Positions 1 through 8,731 of a DNA stretch of 64,000 nt are shown in pieces; within the stretch, counting starts at the first letter, position 1, and each line of letters starts with the position of its first letter. The notes beneath the pieces were generated by a model. It had not been told where the DNA came from. It saw nothing but the letters and a program-made list of their open reading frames with translations, and did no database searches. Location of the stretch: the NCBI GenBank assembly GCA_947476285.1, contig CANJPU010000015.1, positions 1-64,000 of the forward strand, in the 5' to 3' direction. A program made the position numbers and the translations under genes. Source of the DNA: Comamonadaceae bacterium (GTDB taxonomy: Bacteria; Pseudomonadota; Gammaproteobacteria; Burkholderiales; Burkholderiaceae_C).

Positions 1-93
1 AAGCTGCGCGGGCATCGGGATATGAACTTCCTGATGACGGTCTTGGAGGCTCGGCAAACCGCCGTGCAGGCCAGCGAAAGAAAAGCCGCGTAG
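1..93 (+). CDS. C-terminal end of an unidentified protein (partial)
   Basis: Frame 1 is open from the first base to a TAG stop at 91-93, giving 30 residues rich in charged and alanine residues (ending ERKAA). It converges on the subtilase gene that follows on the other strand, with only 2 bases between the two stop codons, which favours a real gene end. The product cannot be recognised from so short a tail, and it could also be a chance open frame. Confidence 0.35.
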   Translation, partial: KLRGHRDMNFLMTVLEARQTAVQASERKAA

Positions 94-95
94 TA

Positions 96-1280
96 TCACG
101 TCACAGGAGCCGTCACCCGGCAGCGTTCAACAGTGATCGGGACATTGCCGGCGTTGGTCACCATCAGATTGGCGATGGCGGCTGGCGTGGCGTCGGGGCT
201 GTTCTGGGCCACCAGGGCGGCCGCGCCGGTCACATGGGGCGAAGCCATGGAAGTGCCGCTGATGGTGTTGGTAGCGGTATCGCTGGTGTTCCAGGCCGAG
301 GTGATGGAACTGCCCGGCGCGAAGATGTCCACACAGGAGCCGTAGTTCGAATAGCTGGCGCGCGCATCGGTGTTGGTGGTGGCGCCCACCGTGATGGCAC
401 TGGGTTCGCTGGACGGTGACTCGTTGCATGCGTTGGCGTTGCTGTTGCCCGCTGCCACCACCATGGTGACGCCTTTTGCCACGGCGCCAGCCACTGCGGC
501 GTTGACCGATGTGGAGTAGCCGCCACCCAGTGACATATTGGCTACTGCGGGCTGCGTCGGTGCCGCCGCCTTTTGGTTGGCGACCCAGTCGATGCCAGCG
601 ATCACGCCCGACCAACTGCCCGAGCCCTTGCAATTGAGCACACGCACTGGAACCAGCGTGACGTTCTTGGCGACACCCCACGTTGTTCCGCCAACGGTAC
701 CCGCCACATGGGTGCCGTGGCCGTTGCAGTCATTGGTGCCATTGCTGTCCGCGACTGCGTTGTAGCCAGTACCCACCCGGCCGGCAATATCCAGGTGGGT
801 GCGCCGGATGCCTGTGTCGATGATGTAGGCGGTGACCCCGGTGCCGTCGAAGTCGTAGTTGTAGGTGGAGTTCAGAGTCAAGGGCCGCTCGTCAATGCGA
901 TCAAGGCCCCAGGTGGCGGGGCTCTCAGAACCTTGCAGCGAGACAGTCTGGTCCTGCTCGATGTAATCGATGTTGGGGTTGTTGCGAAGGGCACGTACCG
1001 CGGCTTCAGGCAGGTCAGCGGCAAAGCCCTTGATGGCGGCAGAGTAGGTGTGCAAAGGCCGCCCGCTCGCGCCAGCGGGGCGCATGGCATTGGCCGCTTC
1101 GGCTGACGGATTACCAACTGAAGACTTGAAGACCACGATGTAGCGGCCAGAAACGGGCTGAGAAGCCGCAAACGGATGGGCGGCCCGGTCATTGGCGGGC
1201 TGCGCTGTGACCGAAGTGACGAAGGAAAACGCGAGGGTCGCCGCCAACAAAGGGCGAAGAAATGCAGTCTTGGTTGTCAT
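96..1280 (-). CDS. Secreted subtilisin-like serine protease (S8, proteinase K type)
   Basis: Endopeptidase of the subtilase clan, 394 residues, probably exported and self-processed. Residues 1-26 form a signal peptide ending near VTAQPA. Residues 45-115 look like an inhibitor I9 propeptide (RYIVVFKSS start, YIEQDQ end). The catalytic domain follows with Asp155 in IIDTGI, His188 in NGHGTHVAG and Ser344 in [10 protein letters not shown], plus the oxyanion Asn in AAGNSNAN. Cysteines at 185, 217, 285 and 316 could form disulphides. I chose the ATG at 1280 because a GGAAGGG sits about 8 bases upstream; an in-frame GTG at 1322 is less likely. The protein ends shortly after the protease domain, with no extra C-terminal domain. 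It is divergent from the small exported protein that follows. Confidence 0.93.
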   Translation of the reverse strand: MTTKTAFLRPLLAATLAFSFVTSVTAQPANDRAAHPFAASQPVSGRYIVVFKSSVGNPSAEAANAMRPAGASGRPLHTYSAAIKGFAADLPEAAVRALRNNPNIDYIEQDQTVSLQGSESPATWGLDRIDERPLTLNSTYNYDFDGTGVTAYIIDTGIRRTHLDIAGRVGTGYNAVADSNGTNDCNGHGTHVAGTVGGTTWGVAKNVTLVPVRVLNCKGSGSWSGVIAGIDWVANQKAAAPTQPAVANMSLGGGYSTSVNAAVAGAVAKGVTMVVAAGNSNANACNESPSSEPSAITVGATTNTDARASYSNYGSCVDIFAPGSSITSAWNTSDTATNTISGTSMASPHVTGAAALVAQNSPDATPAAIANLMVTNAGNVPITVERCRVTAPVT

Positions 1281-1456
1281 GTGTGTACCCTTCCGAAGGC
1301 GCGTCGGTGACGAAAAGCCCACGCCTGCCGGATGTTACGCTTTACACAAGCCCTTCGCTTGTCTCTAATGTGAAACAGCAGTTGGATTCGGTGAAAAACG
1401 TGACATCTTGACCATCCCTGGCCGGCGCTGACGTCGACCCTCTCACAGGAGGCGGA

Positions 1457-1801
1457 ATGAGAAAGTTGGCGAAACAATGCTGGGTGTTGTTGGCAGTTCT
1501 GGCGGCTGCATCAGCCAATGCGCAGTCTGATCCAGCGTCCTGTCAGGCGCAATTGGCATCGTCCGAGGCAATCATCGATCGCGACGTGGGCCTGGCTAAA
1601 TTCGAGCGGCTATCCGACCAATGTCTCAGACAGCACTTCATGGCGTGCTCGGCACAGTCCAGCCGGGAGATGCTGGATTCGGGCACCGCAGCCAGTTGCT
1701 CCGTGGGGTACGAAGTTTTGCTTACCCGCGGCTTCGCCGGCAATTTTCAGTCCTTGCTGGCCTGGTGGCGATCGCAGCGCGAGACAAGCGCAAAACAGTA
1801 A
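1457..1801 (+). CDS. Small exported protein of unknown function
   Basis: 114 residues with a clear signal peptide (MRKLAKQ basic start, hydrophobic core, cleavage near ANAQS at about residue 23). The mature part of about 91 residues has four cysteines (CQAQL, DQCLRQ, MACSAQ, ASCSVG), which suggests a disulphide-bonded periplasmic protein. A strong ribosome site (AGGAGG, 6 bases before the ATG) supports the start. I do not recognise the family. It is divergent from the protease and convergent with the beta-propeller gene, so it appears to be a single-gene unit. Confidence 0.7.
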   Translation: MRKLAKQCWVLLAVLAAASANAQSDPASCQAQLASSEAIIDRDVGLAKFERLSDQCLRQHFMACSAQSSREMLDSGTAASCSVGYEVLLTRGFAGNFQSLLAWWRSQRETSAKQ

Positions 1802-1814
1802 GCAGTGCCGGCGC

Positions 1815-2798
1815 TCAGCTAGTGCGAATGACCGTGATGTGCTCGTTGCCGCTCTCTGGCAGCCACACTTCGCCCGGCCGACCCAGAATCTGACGCACAT
1901 TGGCGCTCTCGCGCGGCATGGGGAAGCGCTCGAATTTCTCGCCGCGCAGATCAAACGCGAAGGTGGCGTTGCCGCCCCAGTCAGTGACCCAGACGATGTC
2001 GCGCTCATCCACATAGACCGCGTAAGCGCGGGGCCGCTCGCCCGGTAGCTTCCAAGTGCGCCAACTGCGCGCAACCGGGTCGTGCATGGAGAGGTTCCCG
2101 CTGTTCCACTCGCTCACCCAGATGCGGCCCTTGCTGTCGCTCCAGACACGCCGCGCGCCTTGGTCGCGGGTGGGTGGCTCGACGATGGTCGAATCGCCCG
2201 TACGCCGGTCGATGCGCGCAATGTAGGAGCCCGCCAGCGAACACCACCACACATCGCCCGAGGGTGTGCTGCAGATGCCGTACGGCCCACGTCCACGCGG
2301 AGATTCTTTCACGCTGACCTGGCCCGTCTTGACAGCCACCTTGCCCACATAGCCGCTCTGTCCGGTGAACCACAGGTCGCCATCGCCATCGAAGGCGCAA
2401 GTGTTGAGGTTGGTGTAGGGCGTGCCCGCGGGCATGGGAAAACGCTGCAGCTTGCGGTCAGGCCATCCCACTCGCACGATGGCATTCTGGCCGCTGTCGG
2501 TGACCCATGCGGCTTTGTCAAGGCCTTGAATCACGCCATGAGGCGAAGAGCCCGAGCCCAGAGCGATCAACTCGCTGCGGCCGCTGCGCGGATCAAACCA
2601 TCCCAGGTGACCGCTGGCCTGGGCGGTGAACCACACGCCGCCATCGGGCGCGGGCGCGAGATCATGAATGCCAGTACGCCGCGGTGTATTGAGCGGCCAA
2701 GACTGCATTCGCGGTGTCTGCGCGCTTGCACCGCCGCTTGCAAGAACACCGGGGACGGCCAGAAGAGACAAGGCTGTGCGCCTGGAGATTGAGACCAT
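1815..2798 (-). CDS. Tat-exported seven-bladed beta-propeller, virginiamycin B lyase-like
   Basis: 327 residues. The N-terminus carries a twin-arginine signal (SRRTALSLL) ending near ASGGASA, so the protein is probably exported folded. The rest is a chain of seven blades with recurring GxVWFT-type strands (GGVWFTAQ, KAAWVTDS, GDLWFTGQ, GDVWWCS, GRIWVSEW, DIVWVTDW, GEVWLPES), as in Vgb (streptogramin lyase) and related propellers. The family name does not prove lyase action, since most chromosomal members have no known substrate. The ATG at 2798 has AGGAG six bases upstream; an earlier in-frame start at 2843 lacks this and would bury the Tat signal. It lies downstream of the MetE-like gene on the same strand, with 45 bases between. 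Confidence 0.8.
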   Translation of the reverse strand: MVSISRRTALSLLAVPGVLASGGASAQTPRMQSWPLNTPRRTGIHDLAPAPDGGVWFTAQASGHLGWFDPRSGRSELIALGSGSSPHGVIQGLDKAAWVTDSGQNAIVRVGWPDRKLQRFPMPAGTPYTNLNTCAFDGDGDLWFTGQSGYVGKVAVKTGQVSVKESPRGRGPYGICSTPSGDVWWCSLAGSYIARIDRRTGDSTIVEPPTRDQGARRVWSDSKGRIWVSEWNSGNLSMHDPVARSWRTWKLPGERPRAYAVYVDERDIVWVTDWGGNATFAFDLRGEKFERFPMPRESANVRQILGRPGEVWLPESGNEHITVIRTS

Positions 2799-2843
2799 GC
2801 CGAACTCCTTATGGGTAAAGGACGTGCCCTTCATCGCAGCCAC

Positions 2844-3959
2844 TCAAATGCTACCCCAGACCTCCTGTGCGGTCTCGATCACCAATTGCAGCTTCTTGCG
2901 CTGCGCCTGCACAGCGATGTTGTTGCCATGCACGGTGCTGGAGAAGCCACACTGGGGTGAGAGCGCCAGTTGATCCAGTGGTGCATATTTTGCGGCTTCT
3001 TCGATTCTTCGCTTGAGGGCGTCCTTGCTCTCCATGGTGTCGAACTTGGTGGTCACCAGGCCCAGCACCACGGTCTTGCCCTTGGGCAGGAAGCGCAGTG
3101 GTTTGAAGTCGCCTGAACGCTCGTCGTCGTACTCCATGAAGTAGGCGTCCAGGTCCATCTCTTTGAGCAAGGCCTCGGCCACGGGTTCGTAGTTGCCGCT
3201 GGCCGCATGCGTGCTCTTGAAGTTGCCGCGGCACAGGTGCATGGCCAGCAGCATGCCGGCCGGCTTTTGCGCGACCACCTTGTTGATGAACTTCGCGTAG
3301 CGGTGCGGCAGCTCGTTGGGGTCGTCGCCGCGCTGGCGGGCGGCCTCGCGCATTTTCTCGTCGCACAGATAGGCTAGATTGGTGTCGTCCATCTGCACAT
3401 AAGTGCATCCGGCCGCAGCCAGGGATCGCAGCTCGTCGCCATAGGCGTTGGCCACATCGTCGTAGAAGGTGGGCTCCAATTCGGGGTAGGCCTCGCGGCT
3501 GATGCCTGCGCGGCCGCCACGGAAGTGCAGCATGGTGGGCGAGGGGATGGTGACCTTGGCCGTGCGGCCTGGGCCTACCTGGCCCTTGAGGTACTGGAAG
3601 TCAGCGAGCTGGATGTTCCTGGTGTGGCGCACTTTGTCTATGACTCGCATGACCGGAGGCGCCAGCTCTTCGCTGCCGTCGGCGCGTACGATGGTCACCG
3701 GAATGTCGGTCTTGACGCCGTCGAGTTGTTCAAGAAAATCAATGTGAAAGTAAGTGCGGCGAAACTCGCCATCGGTGATGCTCTTGAGCCCAACATCTTC
3801 CTGGAACTTCACGATTTCGGTGATGGCCTTGTCTTCGACTTCACGCAGTTGCTCGGGCGTGATGTCGCCTCGGGCTTTTTGTTCGCGCGCCTCCAGCAGA
3901 TACTTGGGGCGCAGAAAGCTGCCGACATGGTCGTAGCGGGCGGGCAGTTGCATGGTCAT
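2844..3959 (-). CDS. Short cobalamin-independent methionine synthase-like methyltransferase
   Basis: 371 residues, about half the length of classical MetE, matching only its catalytic C-terminal barrel (the YxjG/YxjH type of the UROD/MetE superfamily). Zinc-ligand candidates are visible: His and Cys in MHLCRGN, Glu in MEYDDERSG, and Cys in LSPQCGFSS. An N-terminal DHVGSFLRP motif is typical of these short forms. They transfer methyl groups to homocysteine or to other thiols from folate or other donors; some act in catabolic O- or S-demethylation, so the substrate is open. The ATG at 3959 with GGAG eight bases upstream is preferred over an upstream in-frame start at 4184 that would swallow the divergent promoter region. 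It is divergent from the ABC transporter operon. Confidence 0.85.
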   Translation of the reverse strand: MTMQLPARYDHVGSFLRPKYLLEAREQKARGDITPEQLREVEDKAITEIVKFQEDVGLKSITDGEFRRTYFHIDFLEQLDGVKTDIPVTIVRADGSEELAPPVMRVIDKVRHTRNIQLADFQYLKGQVGPGRTAKVTIPSPTMLHFRGGRAGISREAYPELEPTFYDDVANAYGDELRSLAAAGCTYVQMDDTNLAYLCDEKMREAARQRGDDPNELPHRYAKFINKVVAQKPAGMLLAMHLCRGNFKSTHAASGNYEPVAEALLKEMDLDAYFMEYDDERSGDFKPLRFLPKGKTVVLGLVTTKFDTMESKDALKRRIEEAAKYAPLDQLALSPQCGFSSTVHGNNIAVQAQRKKLQLVIETAQEVWGSI

Positions 3960-4072
3960 GGCGTGTCTCCGTTCGGGGTGAATGTGCCCGGCACACCGGA
4001 TTGGGGGTGCGCCGGGTTTCATCGTTCGATTGAGGACGATTATGCTCAAGATATGTCTGGGCAGCAGATATG

Positions 4073-4090
4073 CCAGATGCGAATATCTGG
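4073..4090. promoter_or_regulatory. Inverted repeat in the divergent promoter region
   Basis: CCAGATGCGAATATCTGG, a perfect 6-base inverted repeat with a 6-base spacer, lies between the MetE-like gene and the ABC transporter receptor gene, about 107 bases before the receptor start. Its position suits an operator for either or both genes. No regulator is encoded beside it, so the assignment is tentative. Confidence 0.35.
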
Positions 4091-4196
4091 TAGTCTGAAC
4101 CATTGCTGGCCCCCCATGCACCAGGCTCGGAGAATCCGGCATCGGTATTGGCCCGCGGGTTGAGTGATGCCCGCTGTTTTTCATTCAGGAGACTTT

Positions 4197-5366
4197 ATGC
4201 ATAAGAGAACCATCGTCCAGGCAGCGGTGCTTGGCGCTTTGCTTTGCGCGAGCGGCCTCGGCCTGGCGCAAGACGCATTCAAGATCGGCCTGATCCTGCC
4301 CATGACCGGCCCCTTCGCATCCACCGGCAAGCAGATTGAAGCGGCGGCGCGTCTGTACATGGCGCAAAACGGCAGCACCGTGGCGGGCAAGAAGGTCGAG
4401 CTCATCGTCAAGGACGACACCGGCACGCCCGATGTCACCAAGCGCATCGCCCAGGAGCTGGTGGTTAACGACAAAGTGAGCGTCTTGGCCGGCTTTGGCC
4501 TGACCCCGCTGGCGCTGGCCACCGCGCCAATCGCCACGCAGTCCAAGACCCCGCTGGTGGTGATGGCTGCCGCCACCTCTAGCATCACGCAGGCATCGCC
4601 CTACATTGTGCGCACCAGCTTCACGCTGCCTCAGGCTGCGGTGGCCATTGCCGACTGGGCGCCCAAGAATGGCATCAAAAAAGTGGTGACACTGGTCACC
4701 GACTATGGCCCCGGCCTGGACGCCGAGAAGTTTTTCAAGGAGCGTCTGCAGTTCAACGGCGGCCAGGTCAGCGAGAGCCTGCGCGTGCCGCTGCGCAACC
4801 CCGATTTCGCACCCTTTTTGCAAAAGGTGCGCGATGCCAAGCCCGACGCGGTGTTCGCCTTCGTGCCCTCAGGTGCCGGCGCGGCGCTGATGAAGCAGTT
4901 TGCCGAGCGCGGGCTGGACAAGGCCGGCATCAAGCTGATTGGTACCGGCGACGTCACCGACGACGACATCCTCAACAGCATGGGCGACGCGGCCGTCGGC
5001 GTGGTCACCTCGCACCATTATTCGACCGCGCACAACTCAGCGGTGAACAAGAAGTTTGTCGAAGCCTTCACAAAGGCGAACAACAATCTGCGTCCCAACT
5101 TCATGGCCGTGGGTGGCTACGATGGCATGCGAGTCATCTACGAAGCCCTCAAGAAAACCAAGGGCGCGGGGGGTGGCGATGCCTTGCTCGCCGCCATGAA
5201 GGGCCAGATCTTCGAGAGTCCGCGCGGCCCCATGTTCATTGACGCGCAGACGCGCGACGTGGTGCACAACATCTACATCCGCAAAGTGGAGAAGCAGGAT
5301 GGGCAGCTCTATAACCTTGAGTTTGACACCATCAAGGACGTGAAGGACCCCGGCAAGGTGCGTTAA
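4197..5366 (+). CDS. Branched-chain-type ABC transporter substrate-binding protein (LivK family)
   Basis: Periplasmic receptor of the HAAT family, 389 residues. Signal peptide of about 23 residues ending at GLAQD, then a type I periplasmic-binding fold (FKIGLILPMTGPFASTGKQ, later VVTLVTDYGPGLDAEKFF and the GYDGMRVIYEAL motif near the end). It delivers substrate to the permeases and ATPases that follow. AGGAG sits about 5 bases before the ATG. In Burkholderiales such systems next to aromatic genes often carry aromatic acids rather than amino acids, so the substrate should not be read from the family name. It is first gene of a five-gene operon with 13 bases to the next gene. Confidence 0.92.
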   Translation: MHKRTIVQAAVLGALLCASGLGLAQDAFKIGLILPMTGPFASTGKQIEAAARLYMAQNGSTVAGKKVELIVKDDTGTPDVTKRIAQELVVNDKVSVLAGFGLTPLALATAPIATQSKTPLVVMAAATSSITQASPYIVRTSFTLPQAAVAIADWAPKNGIKKVVTLVTDYGPGLDAEKFFKERLQFNGGQVSESLRVPLRNPDFAPFLQKVRDAKPDAVFAFVPSGAGAALMKQFAERGLDKAGIKLIGTGDVTDDDILNSMGDAAVGVVTSHHYSTAHNSAVNKKFVEAFTKANNNLRPNFMAVGGYDGMRVIYEALKKTKGAGGGDALLAAMKGQIFESPRGPMFIDAQTRDVVHNIYIRKVEKQDGQLYNLEFDTIKDVKDPGKVR

Positions 5367-5379
5367 GCCGGGGAGCGGC

Positions 5380-6255
5380 ATGCTCACCATCTTGTTCGAC
5401 GGCATCGCCTACGGCATGCTGCTCTTTATTCTGGCCGTCGGCTTGGCCGTGACCATGGGCTTGATGAACTTCATCAACCTGGCGCACGGCGCATTTGCCA
5501 TGCTGGGCGGCTACATCACGGTGCTGCTCATGCAGCGTCTGAATGTGCCGTTTCTGCTGTGCCTGCCTTTGGCATTTATTGGGGCGGCGCTGGTGGGGGG
5601 CGTGCTGGAGCGCACGCTCTATCGGCAGCTTTATCACAAGCCGCATCTCGACCAGGTTTTGTTCTCGATCGGCCTGGTCTTCATGGCGGTGTCCACGGCC
5701 GATTATTTTCTGGGCTCGACGCAGCAGATCATCCTGCTGCCTGAATTTCTGCGCGGGCGAACTGAGGTCGGCAGTGGCGACTGGGTATTGGGCATGGGCC
5801 ACTATCGCCTGTTCATCATCGCGGTGTGTGCGGCACTCACCGTTGCGCTGCAGTTCGTGCTGGCGCGCACGCGATTTGGCAGCCGGCTGCGCGCATCGGT
5901 GGATGACCAGCGCGTCGCCTCGGGCCTGGGCATCAACGTGAACATCGTGTTCCTCACCACCTTCGCCTTTGGCTCCGGTCTGGCCGGCTTGGGCGGGGCG
6001 CTGGGCGCGGAAGTGCTGGGCCTGGACCCAAGCTTTCCGCTCAAGTTCATGATTTATTTTCTGATCGTGGTGGCCGTGGGCGGCACATCATCTATCACCG
6101 GGCCACTGTTGGCTGCGCTGTTGCTGGGCATCGCCGATGTGGCGGGCAAATACTACATCCCCAAACTCGGCGCCTTCATTGTCTACAGCCTGATGATCGC
6201 CATCCTGATCTGGCGTCCGCAGGGCTTGTTCGTGCGCAGCGCAGGCAAGCCATGA
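5380..6255 (+). CDS. Branched-chain-type ABC transporter permease (LivH family)
   Basis: 291-residue inner-membrane protein with about eight hydrophobic helices, including the family marker GLMNFINLAHGAFAMLGGY near residues 25-45 and a VVAVGGTSSITGP segment before the last helices. It forms the channel together with the LivM-type partner encoded next. Its TGA stop overlaps the ATG of that partner by 4 bases, so the two are translationally coupled. Confidence 0.93.
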   Translation: MLTILFDGIAYGMLLFILAVGLAVTMGLMNFINLAHGAFAMLGGYITVLLMQRLNVPFLLCLPLAFIGAALVGGVLERTLYRQLYHKPHLDQVLFSIGLVFMAVSTADYFLGSTQQIILLPEFLRGRTEVGSGDWVLGMGHYRLFIIAVCAALTVALQFVLARTRFGSRLRASVDDQRVASGLGINVNIVFLTTFAFGSGLAGLGGALGAEVLGLDPSFPLKFMIYFLIVVAVGGTSSITGPLLAALLLGIADVAGKYYIPKLGAFIVYSLMIAILIWRPQGLFVRSAGKP

Positions 6256-7229
6256 AGAGCGATTCACCCGCGCAGCAATCGCTGTTGTCAAAGGGCCGCC
6301 GGCGCGCGTTCGAGCCGATCCTGTGGCTGCTGGCATTTGCTGCGCCTTTGATCGTGCCTGGCCATGCGCTGATGGTCAACGAGATCGCCATCGTGGCGCT
6401 GTTTGCAGTGTCGCTGGACCTGGTGCTGGGCTACACCGGCATTGTCTCGCTCGGGCATGCCGCCTTCTTCGGCATGGGTGCGTACAGCGCTGCCTTGTTC
6501 GCCAAGCATGTGATGCCCGATCCCCTGGTGGGGCTGGCCGCAGGCATGGCCGCGGCCACGGTGCTGGGGGCGATCGCATCGGTCACCATCCAGCGCGGCA
6601 GCGATTTGACGCGGCTGATGGTGACCCTGGGCGTGAGCTTGATCCTGATGGAGCTGGCCAACAAGCTCGACTGGCTGACCGGCGGATCGGACGGATTGCA
6701 GGGCGTGGTGATGGGCCCGCTGCTGGGTCAATTTGAATTCGATCTCTCGGGGCGCACGGCGGCTTGGTATTCGCTGTCGGTGCTGCTGCTGCTGTTTTTC
6801 CTGGCGCGGCGCTTGGTGCAGTCGCCCCTGGGCGCCACATTCAAGGCCATTCGCGACAACCGCCTGCGCGCAATGGCCATCGGCATTCCGGTGGGCTCAC
6901 GCCTGACCATCTCTTACACCGTGGCCGCCGCCATGGCGGGCGCCGCCGGCGCGCTGATGGCGCAGACCACAGGCTTTGCATCGCTGGACGTGTTTGACTT
7001 TCATCGCTCGGCAGATCTGATGCTGCTACTGGTGGTGGGAGGCACCGGCTGGCTCTACGGTGGACTGGTCGGGGCGGTGGTGTTCAAGCTGATGCAAGAT
7101 GCAATCTCCGCCCTCACGCCGCAGTACTGGACCTTCTGGTTGGGCCTGTTCCTCGTGGTGTTGGTGCTGGTGGGGCGCGAGCGCCTGATTCGCCCCTGGA
7201 CCTGGTTCGGCAAAGGCGGACAGTCATGA
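6252..7229 (+). CDS. Branched-chain-type ABC transporter permease (LivM family)
   Basis: 325 residues. After a polar N-terminus of about 20 residues comes a set of membrane helices with the LivM signature GYTGIVSLGHAAFFGMGAY and the cytoplasmic loop AIRDNRLRAMAIGIPV that contacts the ATPase. It pairs with the LivH-type permease upstream (4-base overlap) and overlaps the next ATPase gene by 4 bases, so stoichiometric synthesis is likely. Confidence 0.93.
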   Translation: MKSDSPAQQSLLSKGRRRAFEPILWLLAFAAPLIVPGHALMVNEIAIVALFAVSLDLVLGYTGIVSLGHAAFFGMGAYSAALFAKHVMPDPLVGLAAGMAAATVLGAIASVTIQRGSDLTRLMVTLGVSLILMELANKLDWLTGGSDGLQGVVMGPLLGQFEFDLSGRTAAWYSLSVLLLLFFLARRLVQSPLGATFKAIRDNRLRAMAIGIPVGSRLTISYTVAAAMAGAAGALMAQTTGFASLDVFDFHRSADLMLLLVVGGTGWLYGGLVGAVVFKLMQDAISALTPQYWTFWLGLFLVVLVLVGRERLIRPWTWFGKGGQS

Positions 7230-8005
7230 GCGACGCAGCGTTGACCGGCACGCCGGTGCTCCAGGCGCTCGGCTTGGTCAAGCGCTTTGGCGGCATCACC
7301 GCCACCAGCCACATCACGCTGGACTTGATGCACGGAGCCCGCCATGCGCTGATTGGCCCCAACGGCGCGGGTAAGACCACGTTGATCAATTTGTTGACTG
7401 GCGTGCTCGAACCCACTGAAGGGCGTATCACGCTGCAAGGCAAGGACATCACGCACATGCCGGCCCATGAGAGAGCGCGGCACGGTCTGGTGCGCACCTT
7501 TCAAATCAACCAGCTCTTTGACAGTCTGACGCCATGGGAGACGCTGGCCCTGACCGTGTCGGAGCACCAGGGGCTGGGCGCGAGGTGGTGGCAGGCGCTG
7601 GGTGCCAAGCGCGCAGTGGCCGAGCGCTGCGAGCAATTGCTGGAGCAGTTTCATCTGGAGGGCGTGAAAGACCAACCCACCCACGTGCTGGCCTATGGCA
7701 AGCGCAGGCTGCTGGAGATCGCCATCGCGCTGGCCTGCGAGCCGCGCGTGCTGCTGCTGGACGAACCAGTCGCAGGCGTGCCCGCGGGCGAGCGCGAAGA
7801 ATTGCTGCGCACAGTGGGCAACTTGCCGGCCGATGTGTCGGTGCTGCTGATTGAGCATGACATGGACCTTGTGTTCAGCTTTGCCAGCCGCATGACCGTG
7901 CTGGTCAACGGCGCGGTGCTGACCGAAGGCACGCCGCAGGAGATATCGAACAACGAGCAAGTCAAGGCTGTGTATCTGGGGCACGCAGAGGTGGCGCATG
8001 GCTGA
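7226..8005 (+). CDS. Branched-chain-type ABC transporter ATPase (LivG family)
   Basis: 259 residues. Walker A GPNGAGKTT near residue 48, Q-loop region FQINQLFDSLTP, and Walker B VLLLLDEPVAGVPAGE followed by the switch His in LLIEHDMDLVF. The usual LSGGQ signature is degenerate here (VLAYGKRRLLE), as in many LivG proteins. It powers uptake with the LivF-type subunit encoded next, whose start lies 8 bases inside this gene. Confidence 0.93.
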   Translation: MSDAALTGTPVLQALGLVKRFGGITATSHITLDLMHGARHALIGPNGAGKTTLINLLTGVLEPTEGRITLQGKDITHMPAHERARHGLVRTFQINQLFDSLTPWETLALTVSEHQGLGARWWQALGAKRAVAERCEQLLEQFHLEGVKDQPTHVLAYGKRRLLEIAIALACEPRVLLLDEPVAGVPAGEREELLRTVGNLPADVSVLLIEHDMDLVFSFASRMTVLVNGAVLTEGTPQEISNNEQVKAVYLGHAEVAHG

Positions 8006-8702
8006 ACTGCTGCATGTGAGCCAGCTCAGCGCAGGCTACGGCGATTCGGTGATCCTGAGTGGCATCTCGCTGTCGCTGCGGGCAGGTGAAACCATGGCGC
8101 TGCTGGGGCGCAACGGAACCGGTAAAACCACGCTGATCAATACCTTGGCAGGCGCCACCAGGCAGCATGGCGGCACCATCGTGCTCGCTGGCCGCGCGCT
8201 GCACAAGCTCGCTTCACACGAGCGTGCTGCTGCGGGCATCGGCTGGGTGCCGCAAGAGCGCAACATATTCAAGTCGCTGACCGTGCATGAGAACCTGACC
8301 GCCGTGGCCCGGCCGGGGCCATGGACGCCAGCGCGCGCCTACGAAATGTTCCCACGGCTGGCCGAGCGCAAGGGCAATCTAGGCACACAGTTGTCCGGTG
8401 GCGAGCAGCAGATGTTGGCTGTGTGCCGCGCTCTGGTGCTCAACCCCAGGCTTTTGTTGTTGGACGAGCCGCTGGAAGGGCTTGCGCCCATCATCGTGGC
8501 AGAGCTGCTGAGAGCGATCGCGCGCATCACCCGTGAACAAGGCATGTCCGCCATCATCGTGGAGCAGCATCCACAGGCGATTCTCGCCATCTCGCACCGC
8601 GCGGTGGTGCTCGATCACGGGGAGGTGGTGCATGCAGGCCCGGCGCAGGAACTTGCCGACGCGCCTGAGTTGCTTGATCGATTGCTGGGTGTGGCTCGTT
8701 AA
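7998..8702 (+). CDS. Branched-chain-type ABC transporter ATPase (LivF family)
   Basis: 234 residues. Walker A GRNGTGKTTL, signature LSGGEQQML, Walker B LLLLDEPLEGLAPII, switch His in IIVEQHPQAIL. It is the second ATPase of the cassette and closes the five-gene operon. A Bug receptor gene follows 29 bases downstream on the same strand and may be co-transcribed. Confidence 0.93.
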   Translation: MAELLHVSQLSAGYGDSVILSGISLSLRAGETMALLGRNGTGKTTLINTLAGATRQHGGTIVLAGRALHKLASHERAAAGIGWVPQERNIFKSLTVHENLTAVARPGPWTPARAYEMFPRLAERKGNLGTQLSGGEQQMLAVCRALVLNPRLLLLDEPLEGLAPIIVAELLRAIARITREQGMSAIIVEQHPQAILAISHRAVVLDHGEVVHAGPAQELADAPELLDRLLGVAR

Positions 8703-8731
8703 CATTCACTTGTCATTTTGGGATCTGTCGC

